Of a stretch of DNA of 64,000 bases, positions 19,114-28,322 are shown in pieces. Each line of letters begins with the position of its first letter. The first letter of the stretch is position 1. A program made the position numbers and the translations under genes. Under the pieces are notes generated by a model that searched no databases, was not told the origin of the DNA, and was given only the letters and a program-made list of their open reading frames with translations. The stretch lies in assembly GCA_028281325.1 (NCBI GenBank), contig JANQKC010000009.1, positions 186,001 through 250,000 of the forward strand. The letters are read 5' to 3'. The DNA comes from Alphaproteobacteria bacterium. GTDB taxonomy: Bacteria; Pseudomonadota; Alphaproteobacteria; UBA8366.

Positions 19114-19251
19114 CCAAAACAATCGCGGCGGAGATAGCGTCGCTCCCACCGCAACACTATGCCCGCCGCGTCCCCTTCAGGCCGATATTCGGCGTCCTGG
19201 CGTAGGAGCCGGTAGCCGCTGCGCGATGGCGCGACAGCGGCGGAATCCGTA

Positions 19252-19590
19252 CTAGGTCGCGTCCGCCGGAAGTTTCGGTTGTACCGAACTCTGCTGGCCT
19301 TTCGGTTGACCGTCGGCCTTCCAGCCTTCCCACTCCTCGCCGGAACCGAGGAGACAGGTCGGGCCGCCAGGCACCGTCAACAACAAGGTCCAACTTCCCG
19401 TCATCGCGGTGAACAATTCGACGAGGCCGCCGTTCCCCGACAGACCGGCCGCCGTCTTCTGTTCCTGATGGCCTTTTTCCAGCGCTTTCACGATTTCCAC
19501 CCGCTCGCCGCAAACCATTTGAGCCTGCGCCGGCGTCGTGCTCATCGCCGCGAATACGGCCGCTGCCGCCAAAGTCATCGAGCGCATCAT
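19252..19590 (-). CDS. Small secreted protein of unknown function
   Basis: 112 residues from the first of two ATGs at 19590, with AAGGAGG five bases upstream. The N-terminus MMRSMTLAAAAVFAAMST ending AQA is a Sec signal peptide. The mature part is about 90 residues with two Cys (MVCGERVEI and GPTCLLGSG), which could form a disulfide; GSWTLLLTVPGGPTCLL is its most distinctive stretch. It resembles small periplasmic proteins common in marine alphaproteobacteria, but I do not recognise a named family. The gene stands alone. Confidence 0.78.
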   Translation of the reverse strand: MMRSMTLAAAAVFAAMSTTPAQAQMVCGERVEIVKALEKGHQEQKTAAGLSGNGGLVELFTAMTGSWTLLLTVPGGPTCLLGSGEEWEGWKADGQPKGQQSSVQPKLPADAT

Positions 19591-20045
19591 CACGCCCTCC
19601 TTTCCGCGAGGTCGCACAGACCCCACCGCTAAATTGCCGTCTCTCCCCGTTTGTTTGCGTCTTACAATGACTAGACTTCGAAAATAATTATCTCAAATTT
19701 TATTAAGATCGAAGACTTCAATAAAGATCGAAAGACTAGGATAAAAACTATCTAATATATTATCTTATCGATACCTAATCTAAATTTGTCAACATTATGC
19801 CGATATCGCCATATTGAGCGCATAGTGTTAAATCATGTTTAATTAAAACTTAGCATTTACTTAAACTTGCCGATGCCGACCCATCTCAAATTCCGTCGAT
19901 GCAAATTCCCTTCACATTGCAACTAATTAGAGAATTATTCCCCACAATTACACGCCGAAAATTTTCCGACTTTTTTTCCAACTTGATCCTATGCGCGAAT
20001 GCTGCGGCTTTGACCCATGCCGATGGCGAAGCTAGACTCGCGCTT
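19591..20045. other. AT-rich intergenic island
   Basis: About 455 bp between the secreted-protein gene and the divergent TauD-like gene. Bases 19665-19870 are strongly AT-rich with many TTA, TAA and ATT runs, in sharp contrast to the flanks. The dioxygenase frame is open back to 19899, but that extension is AT-rich and does not match the family, so I leave it non-coding. No clear operator or RNA gene was seen. Confidence 0.6.
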
Positions 20046-21077
20046 ATGCAACAGTTCCTCGGATCTCCCGTTACCGGCGTCACGGCGTGGCGTCGCGCGG
20101 ATATCGGCGACGAATGGCTCTATACGTTTACCGACGCCGACATCGCTGAACTTGAGCAGGCCGCGCGGCACGCGCAGCGGAGCGGCAACGGACATCTCGG
20201 GTTCACCCGCGGCGATTTTCCGCTGGACGCCCTGGGCGACCGGATTGCCGGACTGTTGGCCGACGTGGAATCCGGCCGCGGGTTCTTCGTCCTACGCGGC
20301 CTCCCCCTCCATCGTTACGACCGCGAAACGGCGGAGACCGTCTATTGGGGCCTCGGGCGGCATTTCGGGACGGCGATTTCCCAGAACGCCAAAGGCCAGC
20401 GGCTCGTGGAGGTCTGCGATCGGGGCCACGATTACACCGAGATCAATTCCCGTGGCTACACGACCCGCGCCCGGCTGTTGCCGCATGTCGACACGTCCGA
20501 TATGACCGCCCTCTTGTGCCTGCACCCCGCGAAGGAAGGCGGTCTGAGCACGCTCGCCAGTTCGATGACGATCTATAATGAAGTTCTGGCCCGCCATCCC
20601 GAACATCTGGAGCTGTTGTTCCGCGGCTTCCATCACGATCTGCGCGGCGAAGGCGTCACGGGCCGGCTGGACGAGGTGACGAACAACCGTATTCCGGTGT
20701 TCAGCTTCTGCGAGGGACAGCTCAGTTGCTGCTTCAACTACAAAGCGATGGAGACCGCGGCGGACAAGATCGGTCAGCCGTTGACCGCGTTGGAACGCGA
20801 AGCCCTCGACTTCATCGTCGAAACCGCGGACCGTTCGGACATCCGCTTCGATATGGCCCTCGAGCGGGGCGACATACAGTTGATCAACAACTACGCCGTG
20901 CTGCACTCGCGCAGTGACTTTGTCGACTATCCGGAGCCGGAGCGGAAGCGGAACATGCTGCGGCTTTGGGTCAACTTCCACAACGGCCGCCCGCTGGCAC
21001 CCGCTTTCGCCGACCGCTTCAATACCGGGGCGCGGGGCGGCGTCGCCGTGGGCCCAGGCGGCGGGTACGCCATATAG
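20046..21077 (+). CDS. TauD/TfdA family 2-oxoglutarate-dependent dioxygenase
   Basis: 343 residues from the ATG at 20046. The family region begins directly after it (SPVTGVTAWRRADIGDEW). The Fe(II) facial triad is visible as HVDTSD (His near 147, Asp near 149) and the distal His of NNYAVLHSR; the late Arg of the oxoglutarate site is in RKRNMLRLW. It hydroxylates an unknown small substrate with 2-oxoglutarate. A longer start at 19899 is possible but unlikely. The molybdenum hydroxylase gene follows after 49 bp. Confidence 0.88.
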   Translation: MQQFLGSPVTGVTAWRRADIGDEWLYTFTDADIAELEQAARHAQRSGNGHLGFTRGDFPLDALGDRIAGLLADVESGRGFFVLRGLPLHRYDRETAETVYWGLGRHFGTAISQNAKGQRLVEVCDRGHDYTEINSRGYTTRARLLPHVDTSDMTALLCLHPAKEGGLSTLASSMTIYNEVLARHPEHLELLFRGFHHDLRGEGVTGRLDEVTNNRIPVFSFCEGQLSCCFNYKAMETAADKIGQPLTALEREALDFIVETADRSDIRFDMALERGDIQLINNYAVLHSRSDFVDYPEPERKRNMLRLWVNFHNGRPLAPAFADRFNTGARGGVAVGPGGGYAI

Positions 21078-21126
21078 GGCATGGACCGCCGCCGCGCCGT
21101 GCCGGAGAGGCTCAAGGATTGCCGTC

Positions 21127-23451
21127 ATGAAGGATAGGTCGGACCGCTTCGGCGAAGCGCAATCGCCCGGGCGCACCGAAGACCGGCGGCTGATCACCGG
21201 CGGCGGCCGCTTCACCGACGATTTCCAGCTTCCAGGCCAAGCTTATGCCGCCTTCCTGCGCGCGCCGGTGGCCCATGCCGACATCCGAGCCATCGATACG
21301 GCGGAGGCCGAAACGGCCGATGGCGTTCTGGGCGTCTACACCAGCGCGGATTTGAGGAATCTCGGAACGTTCCCCTGCAGCAAACCGCCGATAGACCGGC
21401 CGGGTAACGCCCTGATCGTGCCGCCGCGCCATGTGCTCGCGGTCGACCGAGTGCGTCATGTCGGCGAGCCGATCGCCTGCGTCGTCGCGGAAACATACGC
21501 GCAAGCGCTCGACGCCGCGGAAAAGATCGACGTCACGCTGGACACACTCCCGGCGGTCCAACATGTCGAGGCGGCGGTCGCGCCGGGTGCCGTCCAACTC
21601 TACCCCGACGCCGACCGCAATATCGCCATCGATTGGAGCTTCGGCGATGCGGATAAAACGGCCGCGGCATTCGACCGCGCCGACCATGTCGCCCGCGTGA
21701 CCATCGACAACAATCGCCTGGCGGTCTGCGCGATGGAGCCGCGCGCCGCGATCGCGAGCTACGACCGCGCGACAGACAAGTACACGCTTCGCTCCGGATC
21801 GCAGGGCGTGATGGGCATGCGCGACACATTGGCCAACGCCATCCTTCGCATCGACTCGGAACATTTGCGCGTGCTGTCCGGCGACGTCGGCGGCGGTTTC
21901 GGCATGAAGACCCCGCCCTATCCAGAGTATGCCGCAATCCTGGTCGCGGCCAAGGCGTTGGGCCGGCCCGTGCGCTGGACCGCGACGCGCGGCGAGAGCT
22001 TTCTCAGCGACACCCAGGGCCGCGACGGCATCATCCACGGCGAACTGGCGTTGGATCCCGAAGGCCGATTCCTGGGTCTTCGCGCGTCGGTGCTGGCCAA
22101 CATGGGCGCCTATCTCGCCAACGGCCCGGGGATCGCGACCCGCAACATGGCATGGTGTCTGTCGGGCATGTACGCCCTGCCGGTGGTTCACTTGAATGTC
22201 CAATGCATCTTCACGAACACCGCGCCGATCGGCCCGTATCGCGGCGCCGGACGGCCCGAGGCCAGCTACGTGCTGGAACGGCTGGTCGATCGGGCCGCCG
22301 CCGACCTCGACTGCGACCCGGTCGAGTTGCGGCGCAAGAACATGATCCCGCCGGACGCGATGCCCTATCAAACGGCCGTCGATCAGGTCTACGACAGCGG
22401 CGAGTTCGCCGCCGTGCTGGACGCGGCGCTTCCCATCGCCGACTGGACCGGCTTCGAGAACCGGCAACGACAATCACAGGCCGAAGGTCGCCTTCGCGGG
22501 ATCGGGATCGCCTGCGTCCTGGAACACGCGGGCGCGAACCGGGCCGAGTCGGCCCGTGTCGACGTCGACGCCGAAGGCCGGGTTACCGTGTACACGGCGG
22601 CGCAGAGCCAGGGACAAGGGCATTTCACGAGCTTCGCGCAAGTGGTCGCGGAACAACTCGGCATCCCACCGGGACAGGTCCTGATCCATGAGGGCGACAG
22701 CGACATCACGCCGCCTGGGGGCGCGACGACCGGATCACGGGCCCTGACGGTGTGCGGCGGCGCTTTCGTCACGGCCTGCGACGTGCTGGTCGAAACCGGC
22801 AAGGCCATGGCCGCGCATATTCTCGAAGCCTCCAAGGCGGATATCGAGTTCGAGGACGGCCAATTCCGCATCGCCGGCACCGACCGCGCGGTCGCCCTGG
22901 GCCAAGTCGCGGCCATGGCCGCAGCGCCCGGATGGCCGAGCACCCTGCCCACGGCGTTGACGGCGGCGGTCGATTACGAAGCCGCCGCGCCGACCTATCC
23001 CAACGGCTGCCATATCTGCGAAGTGGAGATCGACCCCGAAACCGGGCAGGCCACCCTATGCCGCTACGCCGCGGTCGACGATGTCGGCAGGGTCATCAAC
23101 CCGACCATCGTCGACGGGCAAGTTCATGGCGCCATCGCGCAGGGCGCGGGCCAGGTCTTGTCAGAGTTGTGCGTCTACGACGACGACGGACAATTGCTGA
23201 CCGGCAGTTTCATGGATTACGCCCTGCCGCGCGCCGATGACATGCCGTCTTTCGACCTGGCATATCATCCGGTGCCGTGCCGGACGAACGCGCTCGGCGT
23301 GAAAGGAGCCGGTGAGTCCGGCACGATCGGCGCCCTGCCCGCGGTCTCGAATGCGGTCATGAACGCGCTTCGGCAGGTCGGCGTGGACTCCTTCGAGATG
23401 CCGGCGTCGCCGGAGCGAATCTGGCGCGCTTTGCAAAACGCCACCCGTTAG
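21127..23451 (+). CDS. Molybdenum hydroxylase large subunit (xanthine dehydrogenase/CoxL form II family)
   Basis: 774 residues from the ATG at 21127. It is the molybdopterin-binding subunit of the xanthine dehydrogenase/CO dehydrogenase family: GGGFGMKT, then GPYRGAGRPEA, the form II version of the CoxL active-site loop, and VKGAGESGTIG carrying the catalytic Glu. The usual partners, a 2Fe-2S subunit and an FAD subunit, are absent on both sides, so electron acceptance must come from proteins encoded elsewhere. It probably oxidises an aldehyde or N-heterocycle rather than CO. The AT-rich region begins soon after its stop. Confidence 0.92.
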   Translation: MKDRSDRFGEAQSPGRTEDRRLITGGGRFTDDFQLPGQAYAAFLRAPVAHADIRAIDTAEAETADGVLGVYTSADLRNLGTFPCSKPPIDRPGNALIVPPRHVLAVDRVRHVGEPIACVVAETYAQALDAAEKIDVTLDTLPAVQHVEAAVAPGAVQLYPDADRNIAIDWSFGDADKTAAAFDRADHVARVTIDNNRLAVCAMEPRAAIASYDRATDKYTLRSGSQGVMGMRDTLANAILRIDSEHLRVLSGDVGGGFGMKTPPYPEYAAILVAAKALGRPVRWTATRGESFLSDTQGRDGIIHGELALDPEGRFLGLRASVLANMGAYLANGPGIATRNMAWCLSGMYALPVVHLNVQCIFTNTAPIGPYRGAGRPEASYVLERLVDRAAADLDCDPVELRRKNMIPPDAMPYQTAVDQVYDSGEFAAVLDAALPIADWTGFENRQRQSQAEGRLRGIGIACVLEHAGANRAESARVDVDAEGRVTVYTAAQSQGQGHFTSFAQVVAEQLGIPPGQVLIHEGDSDITPPGGATTGSRALTVCGGAFVTACDVLVETGKAMAAHILEASKADIEFEDGQFRIAGTDRAVALGQVAAMAAAPGWPSTLPTALTAAVDYEAAAPTYPNGCHICEVEIDPETGQATLCRYAAVDDVGRVINPTIVDGQVHGAIAQGAGQVLSELCVYDDDGQLLTGSFMDYALPRADDMPSFDLAYHPVPCRTNALGVKGAGESGTIGALPAVSNAVMNALRQVGVDSFEMPASPERIWRALQNATR

Positions 23452-23633
23452 CAACGCCGTACCCCGCAAATCAACGGTTCGCGCGCCTATCGGCGCGGCG
23501 GCCGGCATTCGCCGCCCATCGACGATCAGGCATTCAATTCAAAGAAAATAGGTATATATTCATTTTTCTAGGAAAAAATAAATAAACGTCAATTGAAATT
23601 AAGACATTATTTAGGCAAATGCATTATTCCGTA

Positions 23634-23657
23634 ATATCAGACAGGTGTTTCTGATAT
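23634..23657. promoter_or_regulatory. Inverted repeat upstream of Sel1-SPOR gene
   Basis: Seven-base arms ATATCAG and CTGATAT are separated by ten bases, within AT-rich sequence about 40-60 bp before the downstream ATG. The position fits an operator or a small hairpin in the 5' leader. No regulator can be named. Confidence 0.4.
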
Positions 23658-23695
23658 CAAAGTCTGTGGGAATATTTGGGAAATAGGGTGGGGTC

Positions 23696-24442
23696 ATGAA
23701 ACGTATCCTCCTCGCAACGGCGCTGGTGCCCTTCATCGGCGGACCCGGCTTCGCGGAATTCGACGCCGGACGCGACGCTTTCATTCGCGGTGACTTCGCT
23801 GCGGCGTATCGGGAATTTCTCCCGCCAGCCACCGGCGGTGACGCCAAATCGAGCATCGGGCTCGGCTTGCTGCATGCCCGCGGGCTGGGCGTGCCGAAGG
23901 ATATGGTGCAAGCCCATTCCTGGTTCGACCGGGCGGCCCGGCACTCGGCGAACGAGCATTTGGTCGTTCGCGTCCTGGCGGAAACCAACCGCGATTTTCT
24001 AGCCAAACAGATGTCGACCGAACAACTGGCCGAAGCGAAGTTCAGCGACGCCGAAATCGCTTCCTCCAAAGACGCAGCGATTTCGCTGGTCGGGGGTTTC
24101 GCCCCGATCTACCGCAGCAAGACAGTCAAACATCCCAACGCGGTTCGGTCAGCCACCCACCGTCAAGCGCAACGGCCGTTGGCGACCAGCGGCGGTGTTC
24201 GTATTCAGCTTGCCGCGCTGCGCGAGGCGAATGACAAGGCGATCATGAGCACCTGGTCCCGGCTGACACGCCGACATGTGCAACTGAGCGGCCTGAAGCC
24301 GACCGTCAGCGCCGTCGACCTTGGCTCAAAAGGCGTCTTTAGACGTCTCCGCGCGGGCCCGTTCGAAAGCCGCGCCGACGCGCATAACACCTGTTTGGCG
24401 CTGAAGGCGGCAAATCAGACGTGTTTCGTGGTGAAGAACTGA
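23696..24442 (+). CDS. Periplasmic Sel1-repeat and SPOR-like protein
   Basis: 248 residues. A Sec signal peptide (MKRILLATALVPFIGG to GFA) is followed by one or two Sel1-type helical repeats (KSSIGLGLLHARGLGVPKDMVQAHSWFDRAA). The C-terminal 75 residues look like a SPOR domain (RIQLAALREANDKAIMSTW, then FRRLRAGPFESRADAHNTC). SPOR domains bind denuded peptidoglycan at division sites. It converges with the larger SPOR protein, stops 18 bp apart, and the two C-terminal domains are similar, so the two may share a septal or pole-related job. AT-rich DNA precedes it. Confidence 0.8.
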   Translation: MKRILLATALVPFIGGPGFAEFDAGRDAFIRGDFAAAYREFLPPATGGDAKSSIGLGLLHARGLGVPKDMVQAHSWFDRAARHSANEHLVVRVLAETNRDFLAKQMSTEQLAEAKFSDAEIASSKDAAISLVGGFAPIYRSKTVKHPNAVRSATHRQAQRPLATSGGVRIQLAALREANDKAIMSTWSRLTRRHVQLSGLKPTVSAVDLGSKGVFRRLRAGPFESRADAHNTCLALKAANQTCFVVKN

Positions 24443-24460
24443 GCCGACGCCCCGACTCAC

Positions 24461-26371
24461 TTACCGCCGGGTAACCGGAAGGCACGCCTGCTTCTTGCTT
24501 TTCAGGCCGGCGCACATCGCCCGCGCGTCCTTCAACGTCTCGAACCGACCGGTCTGGACGCGATAGAACGTGCCGCGCCCGGCGATCGCGCGCTCCTCGA
24601 CGATCAAGGCGCGTCCGGCAAATTCCTGCGGAAAAGCCTTCTGTAGACGGGCCCATTCGGCTTTTGCCCGCGCCTCAGACCGCACCGAGGCCAACTGAAC
24701 CAGGAAATTCCCCCCGCTCTTGCTCGGCGCGACCGCCGGCTTCTTCGGCGGCGTCAGCGCCGCGGTTTGCGATTCCTTCGGAATCTGAGCCGTCGCCGAC
24801 GGTTTCGCGGCGGCGGCCGGAGGCGTCACGGTCGGGCCGGTCTGCGGCGGCTCGGGCCGCACCAGCGCCGGCGCCAAGACCCGCAGGTTGGGTACTTTTT
24901 TGACCGGTTTGTCGGCGGCGGCTGGCTTCTCGGCCGACGGCATTTTCGGCGCGGTCAAGATCGGCGGCGGCTGAACGTCCGGGACCTTGGGTGATTCCGG
25001 AGGCGTTGTGGCCACTACGGATGTCGCCGCGGACTCCGGTGCTTTCTCCGGCGACGCCGCGGCAACCTTGGCGTCCGCCGCGGCTTGCGCCTTGTCAGGC
25101 GACGCCGCCGCACTGTCCGTACCGCCGGCCTTCGCGGCATCGCCGCCCGATGGCGGCGCGGCGGATTTGGGCGCTTCCGCCCCCGAAGACGGAGTCGGCG
25201 CGGGATCAGGCGCCGTTGCCGCCACCGTCGGCGAATCGACCGCCGTGACGGTCGGCGCCACCGGCGGTTTCGGGGTCTCGACGGCAATGCCCGACACCGC
25301 CTTTTCGTCGGCAGCGGCGGGCGCGGGCTCCGGCTCGCTTGTCGCCGCGGCGGTCCCCTTGCCGCCCGTGGTAATCCCCGTATCGCCCGGCTTGCTGCCG
25401 GCGTCGCCGAAACCTGGCGCGGCGATCGGCGGCGCCGCAGGGATCGCGGCCGAGCCCGACGGCTCCGCCGGCGGCTGAGAGGGAGTCGCGGGCGTTTCGC
25501 CCGATGCGGCATCGCTAGGCGCCCCCGGTTGGGCGCGTTCCTCGGCCGCACCGCTCGGCGGCGCCTGATCCGGGCTTCCAGCGCTCGCGACCGTTTCCGT
25601 CGCCGGCGCCTGTTCCGCAACCTGTGGGGTGTCCTTATCGACGAACCAGCCGCCCGCATACAACACGATGGCGACAATGCCGGTCAGCGCCGCCATGATG
25701 TAAACGAACCGAAGCAGCCGGGCGTCGCGCGCAGCCTCCCGTTCGGCATTGACGGCGGCGTCGGCGGTCGCGCCGGCGGGTGCATCCGGCGACGGCCCGC
25801 TCGATAACGCGCTCGGCATAGCCGCCGGCAAGACCGGGTCAGGCGTATCCGACGCGGCGCTATCGGACCCTCTGTCGTCTTCGGCCTCCTCCACGCGCGG
25901 GGTCGCGGCGACGGGCGAATCGATTCCGGAATCGAACGGTTCGGAACGCGAGGTACTCGTTTCCGCGACAACCGCCGATAAATCCAAAGTGGCGTCCGGC
26001 GTCGGATCTATCTTCGGCTCGGTGATCGGCGGGTCGCCGGCCTGCATGCCGTCCGGTAACGAGAAGCCGCCCGAAACCGACTCTGTGCCGGCGGCACGCG
26101 GGTCGGCGTCATCATCCCGATCCCGGTCGCCCAGCGGCAACCGGCCGAAACCTTCCATCGAATGGCCATTGCCATTGCCGCTACCCGACGCCTCCGCGAC
26201 ATCGGTCGTTTCATCCGGTATCGTCGAACCGACGTCGCCGGTGTCCCGAGACTCAGCGCTTGTCCCGCTAGCTTCGGCGATCGAGTACGGCGTTTCCGCT
26301 GGTTCCGCCTCGCCTTTACGGGCAAGCAGCGAACTCGTTAACGACGCCGGTTTACTCTTCTTCGTAGTCAA
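24461..26371 (-). CDS. Large single-pass SPOR domain protein
   Basis: 636 residues. A TTG at 26371 overlaps the parA stop and has AGGA six bases upstream. The order is: a basic N-terminal motif ASLTSSLLARKGEAE, about 190 residues of acidic low-complexity sequence, a membrane helix (FVYIMAALTGIVAIVLYAG, near residues 225-245), an Ala/Pro/Ser-rich periplasmic linker of about 300 residues, and a C-terminal SPOR domain from about 555 (NFLVQLASVRSEARAKAEW, later TFYRVQTGRFETLKDA). It therefore links the cytoplasm to septal peptidoglycan. The conserved N-terminal tip may be a contact for the ParA partner; this is inferred. Confidence 0.88.
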   Translation of the reverse strand: MTTKKSKPASLTSSLLARKGEAEPAETPYSIAEASGTSAESRDTGDVGSTIPDETTDVAEASGSGNGNGHSMEGFGRLPLGDRDRDDDADPRAAGTESVSGGFSLPDGMQAGDPPITEPKIDPTPDATLDLSAVVAETSTSRSEPFDSGIDSPVAATPRVEEAEDDRGSDSAASDTPDPVLPAAMPSALSSGPSPDAPAGATADAAVNAEREAARDARLLRFVYIMAALTGIVAIVLYAGGWFVDKDTPQVAEQAPATETVASAGSPDQAPPSGAAEERAQPGAPSDAASGETPATPSQPPAEPSGSAAIPAAPPIAAPGFGDAGSKPGDTGITTGGKGTAAATSEPEPAPAAADEKAVSGIAVETPKPPVAPTVTAVDSPTVAATAPDPAPTPSSGAEAPKSAAPPSGGDAAKAGGTDSAAASPDKAQAAADAKVAAASPEKAPESAATSVVATTPPESPKVPDVQPPPILTAPKMPSAEKPAAADKPVKKVPNLRVLAPALVRPEPPQTGPTVTPPAAAAKPSATAQIPKESQTAALTPPKKPAVAPSKSGGNFLVQLASVRSEARAKAEWARLQKAFPQEFAGRALIVEERAIAGRGTFYRVQTGRFETLKDARAMCAGLKSKKQACLPVTRR

Positions 26372-27081
26372 TTGGAATCCTGCCTTTGAACGTGACCGAT
26401 TTCGGTCGAGTCATTGGCGGCCGTAATGGTGCCGTCGGCACCAACGGGCGTTGCTCGCATATTACGCTCCAACCGGCCTTTAATATACTCCCAAAGCTTC
26501 GCGATTTCTTCGGTCGAGCGCGAGGTCTCGGACAACTCCATCACCGTCCGCCCGTCGATCATGCTGGCGGCGAAGTCGACCCGTTGGTGGATGATCGACG
26601 GCGCCAGGGTACCGTGCTGCGACAGCGCAATCGCCGCCTCGGACGTGATCCGCGCCCGCGGCGTCGCGCCGTTAACCACGAAGACCAACGGTTTGTTCAA
26701 GGCCTCGACGAGTTCGACCGTGCGGCCGACGGACCGCAGATCATGCGGACTGGGCCGCGTCGGGATCAAGACCATGTCCGCCACGCGTATGACGTCGGAA
26801 ATCGTCGAGGTGATCGCCGGAGGCGTATCCACGATCAGCAGGTCGATCCCCAGATCGCGAAGCTGTTCTATATCCTGCTCAAGGCGTTGCGTGGACGTGT
26901 GGACGAACACGGGCGTCGGCTGCTCCCGCTCGTTCCACCAATCAGCCAAGCTTCCTTGAGGATCGGTATCAATCAACGCGACAGACCCGGCCCCCGCCCG
27001 TTCTGCTTGTACTGCGATATGCCCCGCCAGAGTGGTCTTGCCAGAACCACCCTTCTGCGAGGCAACTGCCACCACGCGCAT
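26368..27081 (-). CDS. ParA/MinD-type ATPase, orphan
   Basis: 237 residues from ATG 27081, preceded by GGGAG. It has the deviant Walker A box KGGSGKTT at residues 10-17, the switch DTDPQGSLADWW, and Walker B LLIVDTPPA. No ParB gene or parS-like cluster is nearby, so it is unlikely to be a chromosome partition protein. The stop overlaps the start of the SPOR gene, which implies translational coupling. The likely role is positioning the SPOR membrane protein or a surface structure, as orphan ParA proteins do elsewhere. The frame runs further upstream but the extension has no family similarity. Confidence 0.88.
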   Translation of the reverse strand: MRVVAVASQKGGSGKTTLAGHIAVQAERAGAGSVALIDTDPQGSLADWWNEREQPTPVFVHTSTQRLEQDIEQLRDLGIDLLIVDTPPAITSTISDVIRVADMVLIPTRPSPHDLRSVGRTVELVEALNKPLVFVVNGATPRARITSEAAIALSQHGTLAPSIIHQRVDFAASMIDGRTVMELSETSRSTEEIAKLWEYIKGRLERNMRATPVGADGTITAANDSTEIGHVQRQDSN

Positions 27082-27976
27082 TCCCGTCTCCCTGTTTGCC
27101 GGATACGCCCCTGTGTGAGGGGCTTCGAATCTCGATTTATTGGATGACCAGAGCATCACACGACTTGATTACAATTCTTAGAGCGACGGAATCACTTTGG
27201 GCGCGGGTCCCTGCAACGTAAACCGTTGACCACACCCGAATAACGTATCGCAAGGACGACATGAGAGCAGCGTCAACATGATTGGTCAACACTTAGTGTG
27301 CCTTGGTGCTCCTACCCACTCCATTTTGATTTATTAACCCTTACCATACGTTAGCATTTGTGGCGAAAGTATGGTCCTTGTTCGCTCTATCGCAAATCTC
27401 TCGGCCAAGCGCCTTAAAGTGCCTCGACCGGACGCCAAATCGCGCGAATTGCACGACTCGCCTTCGAGAGCCCGCCGCGGTTTCGAGACGCGCTTCAGCG
27501 CCACCGCCGTAAGAACGGTTGTATACGGATAAAAATTCAACCAAACAAGACGCGGAGCCCTGCAAAACCGGGAAAACCGCCGCCGGACGCCCGCCCCCTC
27601 GACGCGCGGCTCACCAACCACATACGAAGTCGCCTCGCTACGAACGAAGCGAGACGCCGAGCCGGACTGCACATGCAGATGTCCCGGCAAAATCACCCCG
27701 GATAGGACTGGTTTCCCGAAAAATCCGTATGACGAAATCGGCCGAGACCGATCCCTCGCCCGCAAGGAGTATGGCGTCGGGTCAGAAGTACGGGGCGATC
27801 TACGCCTTTTTTACTAAATACTTATCGCATTTTACGGGTTTCCCGACCGCACCCATAATCCCCTGAAAGACAACGGCAAAGCGCCTCTCATCACGTGAGC
27901 GGGCGTTGAACATCGCCCGGCAAACCGGGTTTTCCGCCGCCAAGACGACTGAACGGGTGCATCTCGGAGACCGACG
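27082..27976. other. Long non-coding gap (about 895 bp)
   Basis: No gene is supported here. An antisense frame of 143 codons (27334-27765) and a plus-strand frame of 115 codons (27519-27866) overlap each other, are rich in Arg and Ser, and lack ribosome sites or recognisable domains. Composition is mixed, with moderately AT-rich patches near 27160-27360 and 27790-27870. It holds the parA promoter and the promoter of the small membrane gene at 27977. An unannotated RNA is possible but nothing specific is visible. Confidence 0.5.
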
Positions 27977-28297
27977 ATGGAACAGGCATCGGCCAGATCA
28001 ACTTCGTTTCGATTACTCGGCGCCGTCTTCGGTGTGCTGATCGTCGTTCTCGGCATTTTGGACGTGGTGTCGACCAACCTCGTGCTGGCGGCCGGCGGCA
28101 GGGAGCTGAACCCTATCGTCGCCTGGACGATGAAACACCTCGATACGTGGTGGCATATGCCGAAGATTCTGATCCACGTCGTGGCCGGCATGCTCATCTA
28201 TCACATGCTCTACACGCGGTTCACCGCGGCCTTGGCGCTGATGTTGGTGTTTCTGTACGCCGTCGTCGTCCATCACAATTTTTCGTTGATTCTCTAA
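27977..28297 (+). CDS. Small membrane protein, DUF5658-like
   Basis: 106 residues with three predicted membrane helices (near residues 11-35, 58-78 and 82-102). The first helix carries ILDVVSTNLVLAAGGRELNP, the Asp-x4-Asn and E-x-N-P pattern typical of DUF5658 proteins, whose function is unknown. The ATG follows CGGAG. The next gene begins 25 bp downstream on the same strand and is also a membrane protein, so they probably form a pair. Confidence 0.75.
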   Translation: MEQASARSTSFRLLGAVFGVLIVVLGILDVVSTNLVLAAGGRELNPIVAWTMKHLDTWWHMPKILIHVVAGMLIYHMLYTRFTAALALMLVFLYAVVVHHNFSLIL

Positions 28298-28322
28298 TTT
28301 TTTTCTTCTGAGGGATATTCCC

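Noticed and set aside
17164-19149. A 661-codon antisense frame across hmgA and the fumarylacetoacetase
   Set aside because: It is a mirror of the real genes caused by high GC, rich in Arg, Val and His, with no domain or ribosome site. The plus-strand enzymes are clear.
19899-20045. N-terminal extension of the TauD-like gene
   Set aside because: AT-rich and without similarity to the family. The dioxygenase fold begins directly after the ATG at 20046.
21127-23451. True CO dehydrogenase (form I CoxL)
   Set aside because: The active-site loop reads YRGAGR, the form II version, not the form I YRCSFR, and coxM/coxS are absent.
27334-27765. A minus-strand frame of 143 codons in the long gap after parA
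   Set aside because: The composition is Arg/Ser-rich, there is no ribosome site, and a plus-strand frame overlaps it. It was left as non-coding.
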